Assembly (NCBI RefSeq): GCF_002920535.1
Contig: NZ_PQSS01000028.1
Coordinates: 22,319 to 86,318, forward strand
Direction: 5' to 3'
Origin: Streptomyces sp. Ru71
GTDB taxonomy: Bacteria; Actinomycetota; Actinomycetes; Streptomycetales; Streptomycetaceae
DNA length: 64,000 bases
Part shown: positions 50,254 through 59,012 of the stretch, one piece after another
Position numbering within the stretch: position 1 is the stretch's first letter
How the letters are laid out: each line of letters starts with the position of its first letter
Program-made: the position numbers and the translations under genes
The notes under the pieces: generated by a model
What the model was told of the DNA's origin: nothing
The model's input: only the letters and a program-made list of their open reading frames with translations
The model's database searches: none

Positions 50254-50973
50254 TTACCCGAGCCTGGGGCGGACTCCGAGTACCGCAGTGCCGACGCGTA
50301 CATGTGTCGCCCCGGCCGCCACGGCCTCTTCGAGGTCCGCACTCATCCCTGCCGAGACCATGGTTGCAGCCGGATGGGCTCGGCGCAGGTCAGTCGACAA
50401 ATCCATCAACCGCTCGAACGCCGCGCGTTGGCGGCCCGCGTACTCGCCCGTGAGCGGGGCGACCGTCATCAGGCCGTCGAGCCGCAGCCCCGGCGAGGCG
50501 GCGACGAGGCCGGCCAACTCCTCGACCCCCTCGGGCGCCACCCCGCCGCGCTCGCCCCGCCCGCTCGCGCCCGCGTCCAGCGCGACCTGCAGCAGGCACC
50601 CGATCTCGCGCCCGGCCCGTACGGCCTCCTTCGACAGGGCCGTGACGAGCCGGGAACGGTCGACGGACTGCACGACATCCGCGTAACCGACCACGGAGCG
50701 CACCTTGTTGGTCTGCAACTGGCCGACGAAGTGCCACTGCAGGGGCAGATCCGAGCATTCCGCGGCCTTGGGCGCCGCGTCCTGGTCACGGTTCTCGGCG
50801 ACATGACGCACACCGAGCTCCGACAGGATGCGCACATCGCTCGCCGGATAGGTCTTGGTGACCACGATCAGGGTCACCTCGTCACGTCGGCGCCCGGCCG
50901 CCGCGCACGCGGCGGCGATGCGCTCCTCCACCTTCGCCAGGTTTCCGGCGAGTTCGTCCTTACGGTCCGTCAT
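50254..50973 (-). CDS. YggS-family PLP-homeostasis protein
   Basis: The 239-residue (beta/alpha)8 barrel binds PLP and affects vitamin B6 and amino-acid balance, by family. The PLP lysine is in VTKTYPASD (about residues 38-46). HVAENRDQDAAPKA and WHFVGQLQTNKVR are conserved blocks, and the C-terminal ATMVSAGMSADLEEAVAAGATHVRVG matches the family end. It lies between pgeF and sepF, a common neighbourhood in Gram-positive division clusters (ylmE in Bacillus). Confidence 0.93.
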   Translation of the reverse strand: MTDRKDELAGNLAKVEERIAAACAAAGRRRDEVTLIVVTKTYPASDVRILSELGVRHVAENRDQDAAPKAAECSDLPLQWHFVGQLQTNKVRSVVGYADVVQSVDRSRLVTALSKEAVRAGREIGCLLQVALDAGASGRGERGGVAPEGVEELAGLVAASPGLRLDGLMTVAPLTGEYAGRQRAAFERLMDLSTDLRRAHPAATMVSAGMSADLEEAVAAGATHVRVGTAVLGVRPRLG

Positions 50974-50979
50974 GCCCCA

Positions 50980-51708
50980 TCAGTCCAGCCACACATAGCC
51001 CGCGAGCCGCCCGGTGGTGCGGTCGCGGCGGTACGAGAAGTGGTCGCGCGACTCGCGCGTGCACACCGCAGACTGCTCCCGGTCGCGCACCCCGAGCCGC
51101 TCCAGCTGCGCGTGCACCCCGGCGCTCACGTCGAGCGCCGGCGTGCCCCAGCTCGTCTCGGCGTACGCCGCCGGCTCGACGGCACTCACCTCGGCGCGCA
51201 TCTCCTCGGGCACCTCGTAGCACCGGCCGCACACCGCGGGTCCGGTGCGGGCGACGATCCGGGACGGATCGGCACCCAGGTCCATCATCGCGCGTAGCGC
51301 GGCGGGGACGACCCCGGCGACCATGCCGGGCCGCCCGGCGTGGGCCGCGGCGGCGACGCCGGCGACCGGGTCGGCGAGCAGCACGGGGGTGCAGTCGGCG
51401 GTGAGCACCGCGAGGGCGAGGCCGCGCCGGGTGGTGACGATCGCGTCCACCTCCGGGACGGGCCGCTCCCCCCACGGCTCGTCGACCACGGCGACGGCGT
51501 CGCCGTGCACCTGGTTCATCCACACCACCCGCGCCGCGTCCAGTCCGAGGGACTTCGCGGCCAGCTCGCGGTTGGCGGTGACGGCGGCGGGGTCGTCGCC
51601 GACCGCGCCGCCGAGGTTGAGCTCCTCGTACGGAACGGCGCTCACCCCGCCCCACCGGTCGGTGAAGGCGAAGTGCGCGCCGTTCACGGTGTCGCGCTGT
51701 CCTATCAC
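50980..51708 (-). CDS. pgeF: PgeF/YlmD-type purine nucleoside phosphorylase (laccase domain)
   Basis: The 242-residue product belongs to the multicopper-oxidase-like YfiH/YlmD family, described as peptidoglycan editing factors and as purine nucleoside phosphorylase/adenosine deaminases. The zinc-site motifs are visible: WMNQVHGDAV (His), VLTADCTPVLLADP (Cys) and AAAHAGRPGMVAGV (His). GPAVCGRCYEVPEEM is the conserved second half. GTG 51708 overlaps the ftsZ stop by 4 bp (GTGA), so it is co-translated with ftsZ. Which of the reported activities it has in this organism is open. Confidence 0.9.
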   Translation of the reverse strand: MIGQRDTVNGAHFAFTDRWGGVSAVPYEELNLGGAVGDDPAAVTANRELAAKSLGLDAARVVWMNQVHGDAVAVVDEPWGERPVPEVDAIVTTRRGLALAVLTADCTPVLLADPVAGVAAAAHAGRPGMVAGVVPAALRAMMDLGADPSRIVARTGPAVCGRCYEVPEEMRAEVSAVEPAAYAETSWGTPALDVSAGVHAQLERLGVRDREQSAVCTRESRDHFSYRRDRTTGRLAGYVWLD

Positions 51709-52898
51709 TTCAGGAAGTCCGGGACGTCCAGCTCCTCGGCCGCGCTGTCCGAGTAGCTCCGGGGCGCCGGGGTGATGGGCGGGGCGACCGGGATGTCGGG
51801 CTCGGGAGCGGGCGCGGGCTCCGGCTCCTCCTTGGGCTTGACGCTGCCGAGCGAGCCGAAGGCCGGGCGGTTCTCGGGCTGCCGTACCGGTGCGGGCTCC
51901 TCGCGCTTGACCGAGGAGGAGCCGAGGACGGTGTCCCGCTTGGCCGGGGGCTGGCCGCCGTCGAAGCCGGCCGCGATCACGGTGACCCGGACCTCGTCGC
52001 CGAGGGCGTCGTCGATGACCGCGCCGAAGATGATGTTGGCCTCGGGGTGGGCGGCCTCGCTGACCAGCTGGGCGGCCTCGTTGATCTCGAACAGGCCGAG
52101 GTCGGAGCCGCCGGAGATGGACAGCAGCACGCCGCGGGCGCCGTCGATGGACGCCTCCAGCAGCGGGGAGGAGATCGCCATCTCGGCCGCGGCCACCGCG
52201 CGGTCGTCGCCGCGGGCCGAGCCGATGCCCATCAGGGCCGAACCGGCCTCGGACATGACCGACTTGACGTCGGCGAAGTCGAGGTTGATGAGGCCGGGGG
52301 TGGTGATGAGGTCGGTGATGCCCTGGACACCGGAGAGCAGGACCTGGTCGGCGGACTTGAAGGCGTCCAGGACCGAGACCTGGCGGTCCGAGATGGACAG
52401 CAGCCGGTCGTTGGGGATGACGATGAGGGTGTCGACCTCTTCGCGCAGTTCGGCGATGCCGTCCTCGGCCTGGTTCGCGCGGCGCCGTCCCTCGAAGGTG
52501 AACGGGCGCGTGACCACGCCGATGGTGAGGGCGCCGAGCGAGCGTGCGATGTTGGCCACGACGGGCGCCCCGCCGGTGCCGGTGCCGCCGCCTTCACCGG
52601 CCGTCACGAAGACCATGTCGGCCCCCTTGAGGACCTCCTCGATCTCCTCGCGGTGATCCTCGGCGGCCTTGCGGCCGACGGCCGGATTGGCTCCGGCGCC
52701 GAGTCCCCGGGTGAGTTCACGGCCGACGTCGAGCTTGACGTCGGCGTCGCTCATCAACAGAGCTTGCGCGTCGGTGTTGATGGCGATGAACTCGACGCCC
52801 TTGAGACCGACCTCGATCATCCGGTTGATGGCATTGACACCACCGCCGCCGACACCGATGACTTTGATGACTGCGAGGTAGTTCTGCGGTGCTGCCAC
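51705..52898 (-). CDS. ftsZ: Cell division protein FtsZ
   Basis: The tubulin-like GTPase that forms the Z-ring. The 397-residue product has the GTP-binding T4 loop GGGTGTGG at residues 103-110. The nucleotide motif GVGGGGVNAINRM (about 15-27) and the synergy-loop region ITTPGLINLDFADVKSVM are also present. After about 315 there is a Pro/Glu-rich linker, ending in the short C-terminal peptide ELDVPDFLK that binds partners. Its 278-base upstream region carries a good promoter and motifs suggesting developmental control. In streptomycetes ftsZ is needed for sporulation septa rather than for growth. Confidence 0.98.
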   Translation of the reverse strand: MAAPQNYLAVIKVIGVGGGGVNAINRMIEVGLKGVEFIAINTDAQALLMSDADVKLDVGRELTRGLGAGANPAVGRKAAEDHREEIEEVLKGADMVFVTAGEGGGTGTGGAPVVANIARSLGALTIGVVTRPFTFEGRRRANQAEDGIAELREEVDTLIVIPNDRLLSISDRQVSVLDAFKSADQVLLSGVQGITDLITTPGLINLDFADVKSVMSEAGSALMGIGSARGDDRAVAAAEMAISSPLLEASIDGARGVLLSISGGSDLGLFEINEAAQLVSEAAHPEANIIFGAVIDDALGDEVRVTVIAAGFDGGQPPAKRDTVLGSSSVKREEPAPVRQPENRPAFGSLGSVKPKEEPEPAPAPEPDIPVAPPITPAPRSYSDSAAEELDVPDFLK

Positions 52899-52995
52899 GT
52901 CGAAGGCCTCTCGCCTCGAGTTACGTGTCGCCGTCTCGCGTTGTGGCGCGCTCCGGCGACTGATGCCGAATGGGACGGTCCGAATCGCCGACCCG

Positions 52996-53021
52996 AACCC
53001 TAACCCTGAAGTTTAGGGTTA
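52996..53021. repeat. AACCCT repeat and dyad in the ftsZ leader
   Basis: AACCCT occurs at 52996-53001 and 53002-53007, and AGGGTT at 53015-53020. TAACCCT (53001-53007) can pair with AGGGTTA (53015-53021). It lies in the ftsZ leader downstream of the candidate promoter. Confidence 0.45.
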
Positions 53022-53056
53022 CCAGTGTGTCCGTTCCTTGGAGTCTTCTGAACAGG

Positions 53057-53086
53057 ACACTAAGTCGACAAGTGGCGCACGTTCAA
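53057..53086 (-). promoter_or_regulatory. Candidate ftsZ promoter in the ftsQ-ftsZ gap
   Basis: On the minus strand TTGAAC (53086-53081) and TAGTGT (53062-53057) are separated by 18 bases. GACAC, the core of the WhiA recognition site, lies at 53056-53060 (plus strand) and again at 53027-53031 (minus strand). S. coelicolor ftsZ has several promoters in this gap, one of them developmental (recalled). Confidence 0.55.
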
Positions 53087-53176
53087 CGAACACGCCGAAC
53101 CTCCCGTTTTTCTTTTCACCCTATGTGATCAGCCGTAGCGCTGCCCAACCAGGGTGCTGGCCTGCGCGGATGTGCG

Positions 53177-53971
53177 TCAACTCCCCGCTGACGCGGGGGC
53201 GGTGGGAACGCTGACGTCGAAGTGCCGTGCGCGCGGGGCGGCTTTCATGAGCGCGGTCAGGGTACGGGCCTTGAGGCGGCCCTTCTCGGCGCTGCCCCAC
53301 GCCACGGTGCGGCCGCCGCTCAACTCCAGCGAGATGTCGTCGTAGGAACGGACCTTGACCGCCCGGGCGTCCCGGGCGACGGCGGCCGGAAGGGAGGCCG
53401 CCACCGAAACCGCTTCCCGTACCAGCCTGCTCTCCCCGAAGCGGCGCAGACTGGCGGTGGCCGAACCCGGCTGGGCGGTCATCAATTGCAGCAGCGGAAC
53501 GTTTTTGACGGGCTCGGAAATCGTGGCAAAACGGACGCCTTCATCGTCCACTTCCACGAAGTCCCTGCCATTTTGGACGAGAAGAACCGGAGTCCGTTCC
53601 GTCACTTTCAGCGCGATTCCGTGCGGCCAGGAACGCTCCACGTCCACCGAGTCGATCCGCAGGAGTTCCCGGCGCAGCCGCGCCTCGATCGCGTCCGTGT
53701 CGACCGACACCAGCGGCGCCCCGAGCGGCACCCGGGCCGCCTCGCGCACCTGCTGCGGCGTCAGTTCGCGGGTTCCGGAGACGGTGACCCGCTCCACGCG
53801 CAGCCACTGGGAGCCGTACAGGGCCCAGACGGTGCCCGATCCGAGGAGGACGAGGGCCAGCGCGAGAACGATGATCATACGAACCCGGCGCCGCCCCAGC
53901 CTGCGGGCCAGGGGCGGGCCGGACGACTCCTGCTGGCGTTCACCGCGCTCGGCGGTCGTCGGTCCGGCCAC
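53177..53971 (-). CDS. ftsQ: Cell division protein FtsQ
   Basis: A divisome scaffold with a single membrane anchor. The 264-residue product has a short cytoplasmic part, a transmembrane helix at about residues 32-52 (MIIVLALALVLLGSGTVWAL), then the POTRA domain (about 57-125: LRVERVTVSGTRELTPQQV) and a beta domain to the end. GTG 53971 is the only in-frame start near the expected position; its ribosome site GGGAG is unusually close. It lies 26 bases after the murG stop. Confidence 0.92.
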   Translation of the reverse strand: MAGPTTAERGERQQESSGPPLARRLGRRRVRMIIVLALALVLLGSGTVWALYGSQWLRVERVTVSGTRELTPQQVREAARVPLGAPLVSVDTDAIEARLRRELLRIDSVDVERSWPHGIALKVTERTPVLLVQNGRDFVEVDDEGVRFATISEPVKNVPLLQLMTAQPGSATASLRRFGESRLVREAVSVAASLPAAVARDARAVKVRSYDDISLELSGGRTVAWGSAEKGRLKARTLTALMKAAPRARHFDVSVPTAPASAGS

Positions 53972-53997
53972 GCTCCCTGCCCTTTCGTCATACGTGC

Positions 53998-55095
53998 CTA
54001 ACGGTGTGCACGATGCGCGGCGATCGCCTCGTACACCATGCCGACGAGGAGGTCGTCGGCGTCCCGGCGGCCGAACTCGGCGGCGGCGCGGGACATCTGG
54101 TACAGCCGGTGCGGGTCGGCGAGCACGGGCAGGACGTTCTGCTGCACCCACTCCGGGGTGAGGTCCGCGTCGTCGACCAGCAGACCGCCGCCGGCCTTGA
54201 CCACCGGCTGGGCGTTCAGCCGCTGCTCGCCGTTGCCGATGGGCAGCGGGACGTAGGCGGCCGGGAGTCCGACGGCGGAGAGTTCGGCGACGGTCATCGC
54301 GCCCGCGCGGCAGAGCATCATGTCGGCCGCGGCGTACGCGAGGTCCATCCGGTCCAGGTAACTTACCGGGATGTAGGGGGGCATCCCCGGCATCTGGTGC
54401 ACCTGCGGCAGTTCGTTCTTCGGGCCGACCGCGTGCAGGATCTGGATGCCGGCCTGCTGCAGCCAGGGCGCGACCTGCTGGACGACCTCGTTGAGGCGGC
54501 GGGCGCCCTGCGAGCCGCCGGAGACCAGCAGCGTGGGCAGGTTCGGGTCGAGCCCGAACATCGCGCGCGCCTCGGGGCGCACCGCGGCCCGGTCCAGGGT
54601 CGCGATGGAGTGGCGCAGCGGGATGCCGATGTAGCGCGCGTTGCGGAGCTTGCTGTCCGGGGTGGCCACGGCGACCTGGGCGGCGTACCGCGAGCCGATC
54701 TTGTTGGCCAGGCCGGGGCGCGCGTTGGCCTCGTGGATCACGATCGGCACGCCGAGGCGCTTGGCGGCGAGGTAGCCGGGCAGGGCGACGTATCCGCCGA
54801 AGCCGACCACGACGTCCGCCTTGGTGCGCTCCAGGATCTGCTCGGCGGCCTTGATCGTGCCGCGCAGCCGGCCCGGGACGGTGATCAGCTCGGGCGTGGG
54901 CTTGCGTGGCAGCGGTACCGCCGGGATCAGCGCGAGCTCGTAGCCCCGCTGCGGCACGAGCGTGGTCTCCAGGCCGCGCTCCGTGCCCAGGGCCGTGATC
55001 CCCACGGTCGGGTCCTGCCTGCGCAGGGCGTCCGCGAGGGCGAGCGCGGGCTCGATGTGGCCCGCGGTGCCCCCGCCGGCGAGTACGACATGCAC
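53998..55095 (-). CDS. murG: Lipid II synthase MurG
   Basis: It adds GlcNAc to lipid I at the inner membrane surface. The 365-residue GT-B enzyme has the N-terminal loop GGGTAGHIEPALALADAL (residues 7-24). The membrane-facing motif VGFGGYVALPGYLAAKRLG and the UDP-binding loop LLVSGGSQGARRLNE follow. DMMLCRAGAMTVAELSAVGLP in the second half holds the conserved donor-site Glu region. ATG 55095 is chosen. It follows ftsW by six bases. Confidence 0.97.
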   Translation of the reverse strand: MHVVLAGGGTAGHIEPALALADALRRQDPTVGITALGTERGLETTLVPQRGYELALIPAVPLPRKPTPELITVPGRLRGTIKAAEQILERTKADVVVGFGGYVALPGYLAAKRLGVPIVIHEANARPGLANKIGSRYAAQVAVATPDSKLRNARYIGIPLRHSIATLDRAAVRPEARAMFGLDPNLPTLLVSGGSQGARRLNEVVQQVAPWLQQAGIQILHAVGPKNELPQVHQMPGMPPYIPVSYLDRMDLAYAAADMMLCRAGAMTVAELSAVGLPAAYVPLPIGNGEQRLNAQPVVKAGGGLLVDDADLTPEWVQQNVLPVLADPHRLYQMSRAAAEFGRRDADDLLVGMVYEAIAAHRAHR

Positions 55096-55101
55096 CGAAA
55101 T

Positions 55102-56454
55102 TCACCGCTCTCCGGACGAGCGCACCGCCGAGGTGCGCCGTCGCATCGTGTTCCATCTCCGAGGCCCCGAGGGGCCCCCAGCCCCCCGCTTTCTACCAAA
55201 GCGGGGTTGCCGCATCGCAAGCGCCGCCCGCGCAGCGGGATCGTCACGCGCGAAGGCGATCAGCAACCCGATGGCGAACATGGTCGGCAGCAGGGCGGAT
55301 CCCCCGTAGGAGAACAGCGGGAGCGGGACACCGGCGATCGGCAGCAGGCCGAGCACCGCACCGATGTTGATCACCGCCTGGGCGGTGATCCAGGTGGTCA
55401 CGCCTCCCGCGGCGTACCTCACGAAGGGGTCCTCCGTGCGTCCGGCCACGCGGATACCCGCATAGCCTAGAGCCGCGAACAGGGCGAGCACCGACAGTGT
55501 CCCCGCCAGACCCAGCTCCTCACCGGTGACCGCGAAGATGAAGTCGGTGTGCGCTTCGGGGAGTTGGCCCCATTTTTCCACACTGGCACCGAGCCCGGAA
55601 CCGAACAGTCCGCCGGAGGCGAGGGCGTAGATCCCGTGCACGGCCTGCCAGCAGCTGTCCCCAGGCCCGGGGTCCGTGGCGCCGATGCAGGCCAGGCGGG
55701 CCATCCGGTTGGGGCTGGTCTTGATCAGGACCACACCGATCAGGGCGGCGATCGACAGGACGCCCACGAACATCCTGGTCGGGGCCCCCGCGAGCCACAG
55801 CAGGCCGAAAAGGATCGCCGTGAGGATGATCGCCGTGCCCATGTCGCCGCCGAGCATGATCAGCCCGAGCAGCAGGAACGCCATCGGCACCAGCGGGACC
55901 AGCATGTGCTTCCACTGGTTGAGCAGGTGCTTGTCCTGCTTGCGCGCCATGAGGTCGGCGCCCCACAGCACCAGCGCCAGCTTGCCGAACTCGCTCGGCT
56001 GGATCTGGAAGGAGCCGCCGAGCGAGATCCAGTTCTGGTTGCCGTTGACCGCCATCCCTATCCCCGGCACCTGCACCAGGGCCATCAGGAAGACCGCGCC
56101 GGCCAGGATCGGGTAGGCCAGCGCCCGGTGCAGCTTCACCGGCATCCGCGAGGCGACGTACAGCAGCGCCCCGCCGATCACGGCGGCCAGCAGTTGCTTG
56201 CGGAAGAAGTAGGAGCCGGTCAGGCCCATCTGCAGCGCGGTGATCTGGGAGGCCGAGTAGACCATCACCAGGCCGAGCACGGTGATCAGCGCGCTGCCGC
56301 CGAGGACCAGGTAGTAGGCGGTCAGCGGCCGGTCCCAGGCCCGCCGGGCCCGCGCGTACGCCCGGGTCACCGCGTTGTCGCGCGGTGGCCGGGGGGCGGT
56401 GGGCCGGCGCACGGCCCGCTGCACGGGCGGCCGGCCGGTACGGCTACTGGGCAT
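55102..56454 (-). CDS. ftsW: Lipid II polymerase FtsW (SEDS family)
   Basis: The 450-residue product has about ten transmembrane helices and is the septal glycan polymerase partner of FtsI. Family motifs include YVASRMPVKLHRALAYPIL, GGSFQIQPSEFGKLALVLWGADL and EKWGQLPEAHTDFIFAVTGEELGLAG, the last containing the conserved loop before helix 8. Basic, Pro-rich cytoplasmic tails lie at both ends. ATG 56454 (MPSSRTGRPPV) is chosen. In S. coelicolor FtsW is needed for sporulation septation, not viability (recalled). Confidence 0.95.
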   Translation of the reverse strand: MPSSRTGRPPVQRAVRRPTAPRPPRDNAVTRAYARARRAWDRPLTAYYLVLGGSALITVLGLVMVYSASQITALQMGLTGSYFFRKQLLAAVIGGALLYVASRMPVKLHRALAYPILAGAVFLMALVQVPGIGMAVNGNQNWISLGGSFQIQPSEFGKLALVLWGADLMARKQDKHLLNQWKHMLVPLVPMAFLLLGLIMLGGDMGTAIILTAILFGLLWLAGAPTRMFVGVLSIAALIGVVLIKTSPNRMARLACIGATDPGPGDSCWQAVHGIYALASGGLFGSGLGASVEKWGQLPEAHTDFIFAVTGEELGLAGTLSVLALFAALGYAGIRVAGRTEDPFVRYAAGGVTTWITAQAVINIGAVLGLLPIAGVPLPLFSYGGSALLPTMFAIGLLIAFARDDPAARAALAMRQPRFGRKRGAGGPSGPRRWNTMRRRTSAVRSSGER

Positions 56455-56523
56455 CAGCGCCTCCGCTGCGCATCGCGCGTCCCACGCGTCCCTCCCGAGG
56501 GCGCCCGGCGCCAGGCGGCCGGG

Positions 56524-57942
56524 TCAGGCGCCGAGTTCGGAGACGGCCCGAGCGAACGCGTCGCCGCGCTGGTTGTAGTTGGCGAACATGTCCATGGAGG
56601 CGCAGGCCGGGGCGAGCAGCACCGTGTCGCCGGGCTCGGCGAGCCGCTGGGCCTCCTGGACAGCCTGGAGCATCGCCCCAGTGTCGGTCCGGTCGAGGTC
56701 GACGACGGGTACTTCCGGGGCGTGTCGCGCCAGGGCCTCACGGATGAGGGCCCGATCGGCGCCGATGAGGACGACACCGCGCAGCCGCTTCGCCGCGCCC
56801 GCGACCAGCTCGTCGAAGGTCGCGCCCTTCGCCAGTCCGCCGGCGATCCACACGATCGACTCGTACGCCGCCAACGAGGCCTCGGCCGCGTGCGTGTTGG
56901 TGGCCTTGGAGTCGTCGACGTAGGCGACACCGGCCACGTCCGCGACGTGCGCGATGCGGTGGGCGTCGGGGCGGAAGGCCCGCAGCCCGTCCCGTACGGC
57001 CCGGGGCTCCACGCCGAAGGCGCGGGCGAGGGCCGCCGCGGCAAGGGCGTTGGCGATGTTGTGCGGGGCCGGCGGGTTGACGTCCGAGACCTCGGCGAGC
57101 TCCTGGGCGTTCTTGTGCCGGTTCTCGACGAAGGCGCGGTCGACCAGGATGCCCTCCACGACGCCGAGTTGGGAGGGGCCGGGGGTGCCGAGGGTGAATC
57201 CGATGGCGCGGCAGCCCTCCTCGACGTCCGCCTCGCGCACCAGGTCCTCGGTGGCCTTGTCGGCGACGTTGTAGACGCAGGCGACGCGGTTGCCCTCGTA
57301 GATGCGGCCCTTGTCGCGCGCGTACGCCTCCATGGAGCCGTGCCAGTCCAGGTGGTCCGGGGCGAGGTTGAGCACTGCGGCGGAGTGGGCGCGCAGGGAG
57401 GGCGCCCAGTGCAGCTGGTAGCTGGACAGCTCCACGGCGAGGACGTCGTAGGTCTCCTCGCCGAGGACGGCGTCCAGCAGGGAGACGCCGATGTTGCCGA
57501 CGGCGGCGGTGCGCAGCCCGGCGGCCTTCAGGATGGAGGCCAGCATCTGGACCGTGGTGGTCTTGCCGTTGGTGCCGGTTACGCACAGCCAGGGCGCGGC
57601 GTCGGGGCCGCGCAGCCGCCAGGCCAGCTCCACGTCGCCCCACACGTCCACGCCGGCCTTCTCGGCGGCCTGGAACAGCGGCTTGGTGGGCTTCCAGCCC
57701 GGCGCGGTGACGATCAGCTCGGTGCCCTCGGGCAGGGTGTCGCCGTCGCCGAGGCGCACGGTGACACCGAGCGCCTCCAGCTCGGCGGCCTGCTCACGCG
57801 CGCGTGCGTCGTCGCCGTCGTTGACGACCGTGACGATCGCCCCGCGCGCGTGCAGCACCTTGGCCGCCGGGACGCCGGAGACGCCGAGCCCGGCGACGGT
57901 GATGTGCTTGCCGGTGAAGTCCGGGGACACCGAGGAGGTCAC
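56524..57942 (-). CDS. murD: UDP-N-acetylmuramoylalanine--D-glutamate ligase
   Basis: It adds D-glutamate to UDP-MurNAc-L-alanine. The 472-residue Mur ligase has the ATP loop VTGTNGKTTT near residue 120, NLAPDHLDWHGSMEAYARDK in the central domain and VDDSKATNTHA in the C-terminal domain. GTG 57942 overlaps the mraY stop by 4 bp (GTGA), the pattern used throughout this genome. ATG 57957, five codons earlier (MGSGQVTSS), is a real alternative with no better ribosome site. Confidence 0.96.
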   Translation of the reverse strand: MTSSVSPDFTGKHITVAGLGVSGVPAAKVLHARGAIVTVVNDGDDARAREQAAELEALGVTVRLGDGDTLPEGTELIVTAPGWKPTKPLFQAAEKAGVDVWGDVELAWRLRGPDAAPWLCVTGTNGKTTTVQMLASILKAAGLRTAAVGNIGVSLLDAVLGEETYDVLAVELSSYQLHWAPSLRAHSAAVLNLAPDHLDWHGSMEAYARDKGRIYEGNRVACVYNVADKATEDLVREADVEEGCRAIGFTLGTPGPSQLGVVEGILVDRAFVENRHKNAQELAEVSDVNPPAPHNIANALAAAALARAFGVEPRAVRDGLRAFRPDAHRIAHVADVAGVAYVDDSKATNTHAAEASLAAYESIVWIAGGLAKGATFDELVAGAAKRLRGVVLIGADRALIREALARHAPEVPVVDLDRTDTGAMLQAVQEAQRLAEPGDTVLLAPACASMDMFANYNQRGDAFARAVSELGA

Positions 57943-59012
57943 TTGTCCGCTGCCCATCCCGCGTAGAAGAGGCCCAGTCCGACAATCACACAGATGCCCT
58001 GGATGATCCAGAAGCGGACCACCACAAGTACCTCGGACCAGCCCTTGAGTTCGAAGTGGTGCTGGAGTGGCGCCATCCGGAAGACCCGCTTGCCGGTGAG
58101 CCGGAAGGAGCCGACCTGGATGACGACCGACATGGTGATGAGGACGAACAGGCCGCCCATGATGGCCAGCAGCAGCTCCGTGCGGGAGCAGATGGCCAGG
58201 CCGGTGAGGACACCGCCGAGCGCGAGCGAACCGGTGTCGCCCATGAAGATCTTGGCGGGCGACGTGTTCCACCACAGGAAGCCCAGGCACGCGCCCATCA
58301 GCGCGGAGGACACCACGGCGAGGTCCAGCGGGTCGCGCACCTCGTAGCAGGCGCCCGGGTTGGTGAGGGTCAGCGCGTTGGCGCAGGACTCCTGGAACTG
58401 CCAGACGCCGATGAACGTGTAGGCGCCGAAGACGAGCACGGAGGCGCCGGTGGCCAGACCGTCCAGACCGTCGGTGAGGTTCACGCCGTTGGACATCGCC
58501 AGGATCATGAACAGCGCCCAGACGACGAACAGCACCGGGCCGATCGTCCAGCCGAAGTCGGTGATGAAGGACAGCTTGGTGGACGCCGGGGTGTTGCCGC
58601 GGGCGTCGGCGAACTGCAGCGAGAGCACGGCGAAGGCGATGCCGACGATCAGCTGGCCGGCCATCTTGGCCTTGGCGCGCAGACCGAGCGAACGCCGCTT
58701 GACGATCTTGATGTAGTCGTCGAGGAAGCCGACCAGACCCATGCCGACCATCAGGCCGAGGACCAGCACACCCGAGTACGTGGGCGCGTAGCCGGTGATG
58801 ACCTTGGCGAGGAAGTAGGCGGCGACCGTCGCCAGGATGAACGCGATACCGCCCATGGTCGGCGTACCGCGCTTGCTGGCGTGCTCGCGCGGTCCGTCGT
58901 CGCGGATGTACTGGCCGTAGCCCTTGCGGGCGAGCAGCTTGATCAGCAGCGGGGTCCCGACCAGGGTCAGGAAGAGGCCAATGACTCCTGCGAACAGGAT
59001 CTGCTTCATCAT
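57939..59012 (-). CDS. mraY: Phospho-MurNAc-pentapeptide transferase
   Basis: It links the cell-wall precursor to undecaprenyl phosphate, making lipid I. The 357-residue product has ten transmembrane helices. Diagnostic motifs are GTPTMGGIAFI, FLDDYIKIVKRRSLGL (the Asp-Asp pair) and NLTDGLDGLATG, with the conserved His-rich loop APLQHHFELKGWSE near the end. ATG 59012 overlaps the murF stop by 4 bp. Confidence 0.97.
   Translation of the reverse strand: MMKQILFAGVIGLFLTLVGTPLLIKLLARKGYGQYIRDDGPREHASKRGTPTMGGIAFILATVAAYFLAKVITGYAPTYSGVLVLGLMVGMGLVGFLDDYIKIVKRRSLGLRAKAKMAGQLIVGIAFAVLSLQFADARGNTPASTKLSFITDFGWTIGPVLFVVWALFMILAMSNGVNLTDGLDGLATGASVLVFGAYTFIGVWQFQESCANALTLTNPGACYEVRDPLDLAVVSSALMGACLGFLWWNTSPAKIFMGDTGSLALGGVLTGLAICSRTELLLAIMGGLFVLITMSVVIQVGSFRLTGKRVFRMAPLQHHFELKGWSEVLVVVRFWIIQGICVIVGLGLFYAGWAADK

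Noticed and set aside
52996..53021. AACCCT/TTAGGG-like motif as a telomere sequence
   Set aside because: Only two units and an inverted partner, deep inside a core division cluster; Streptomyces telomeres are not of this type.
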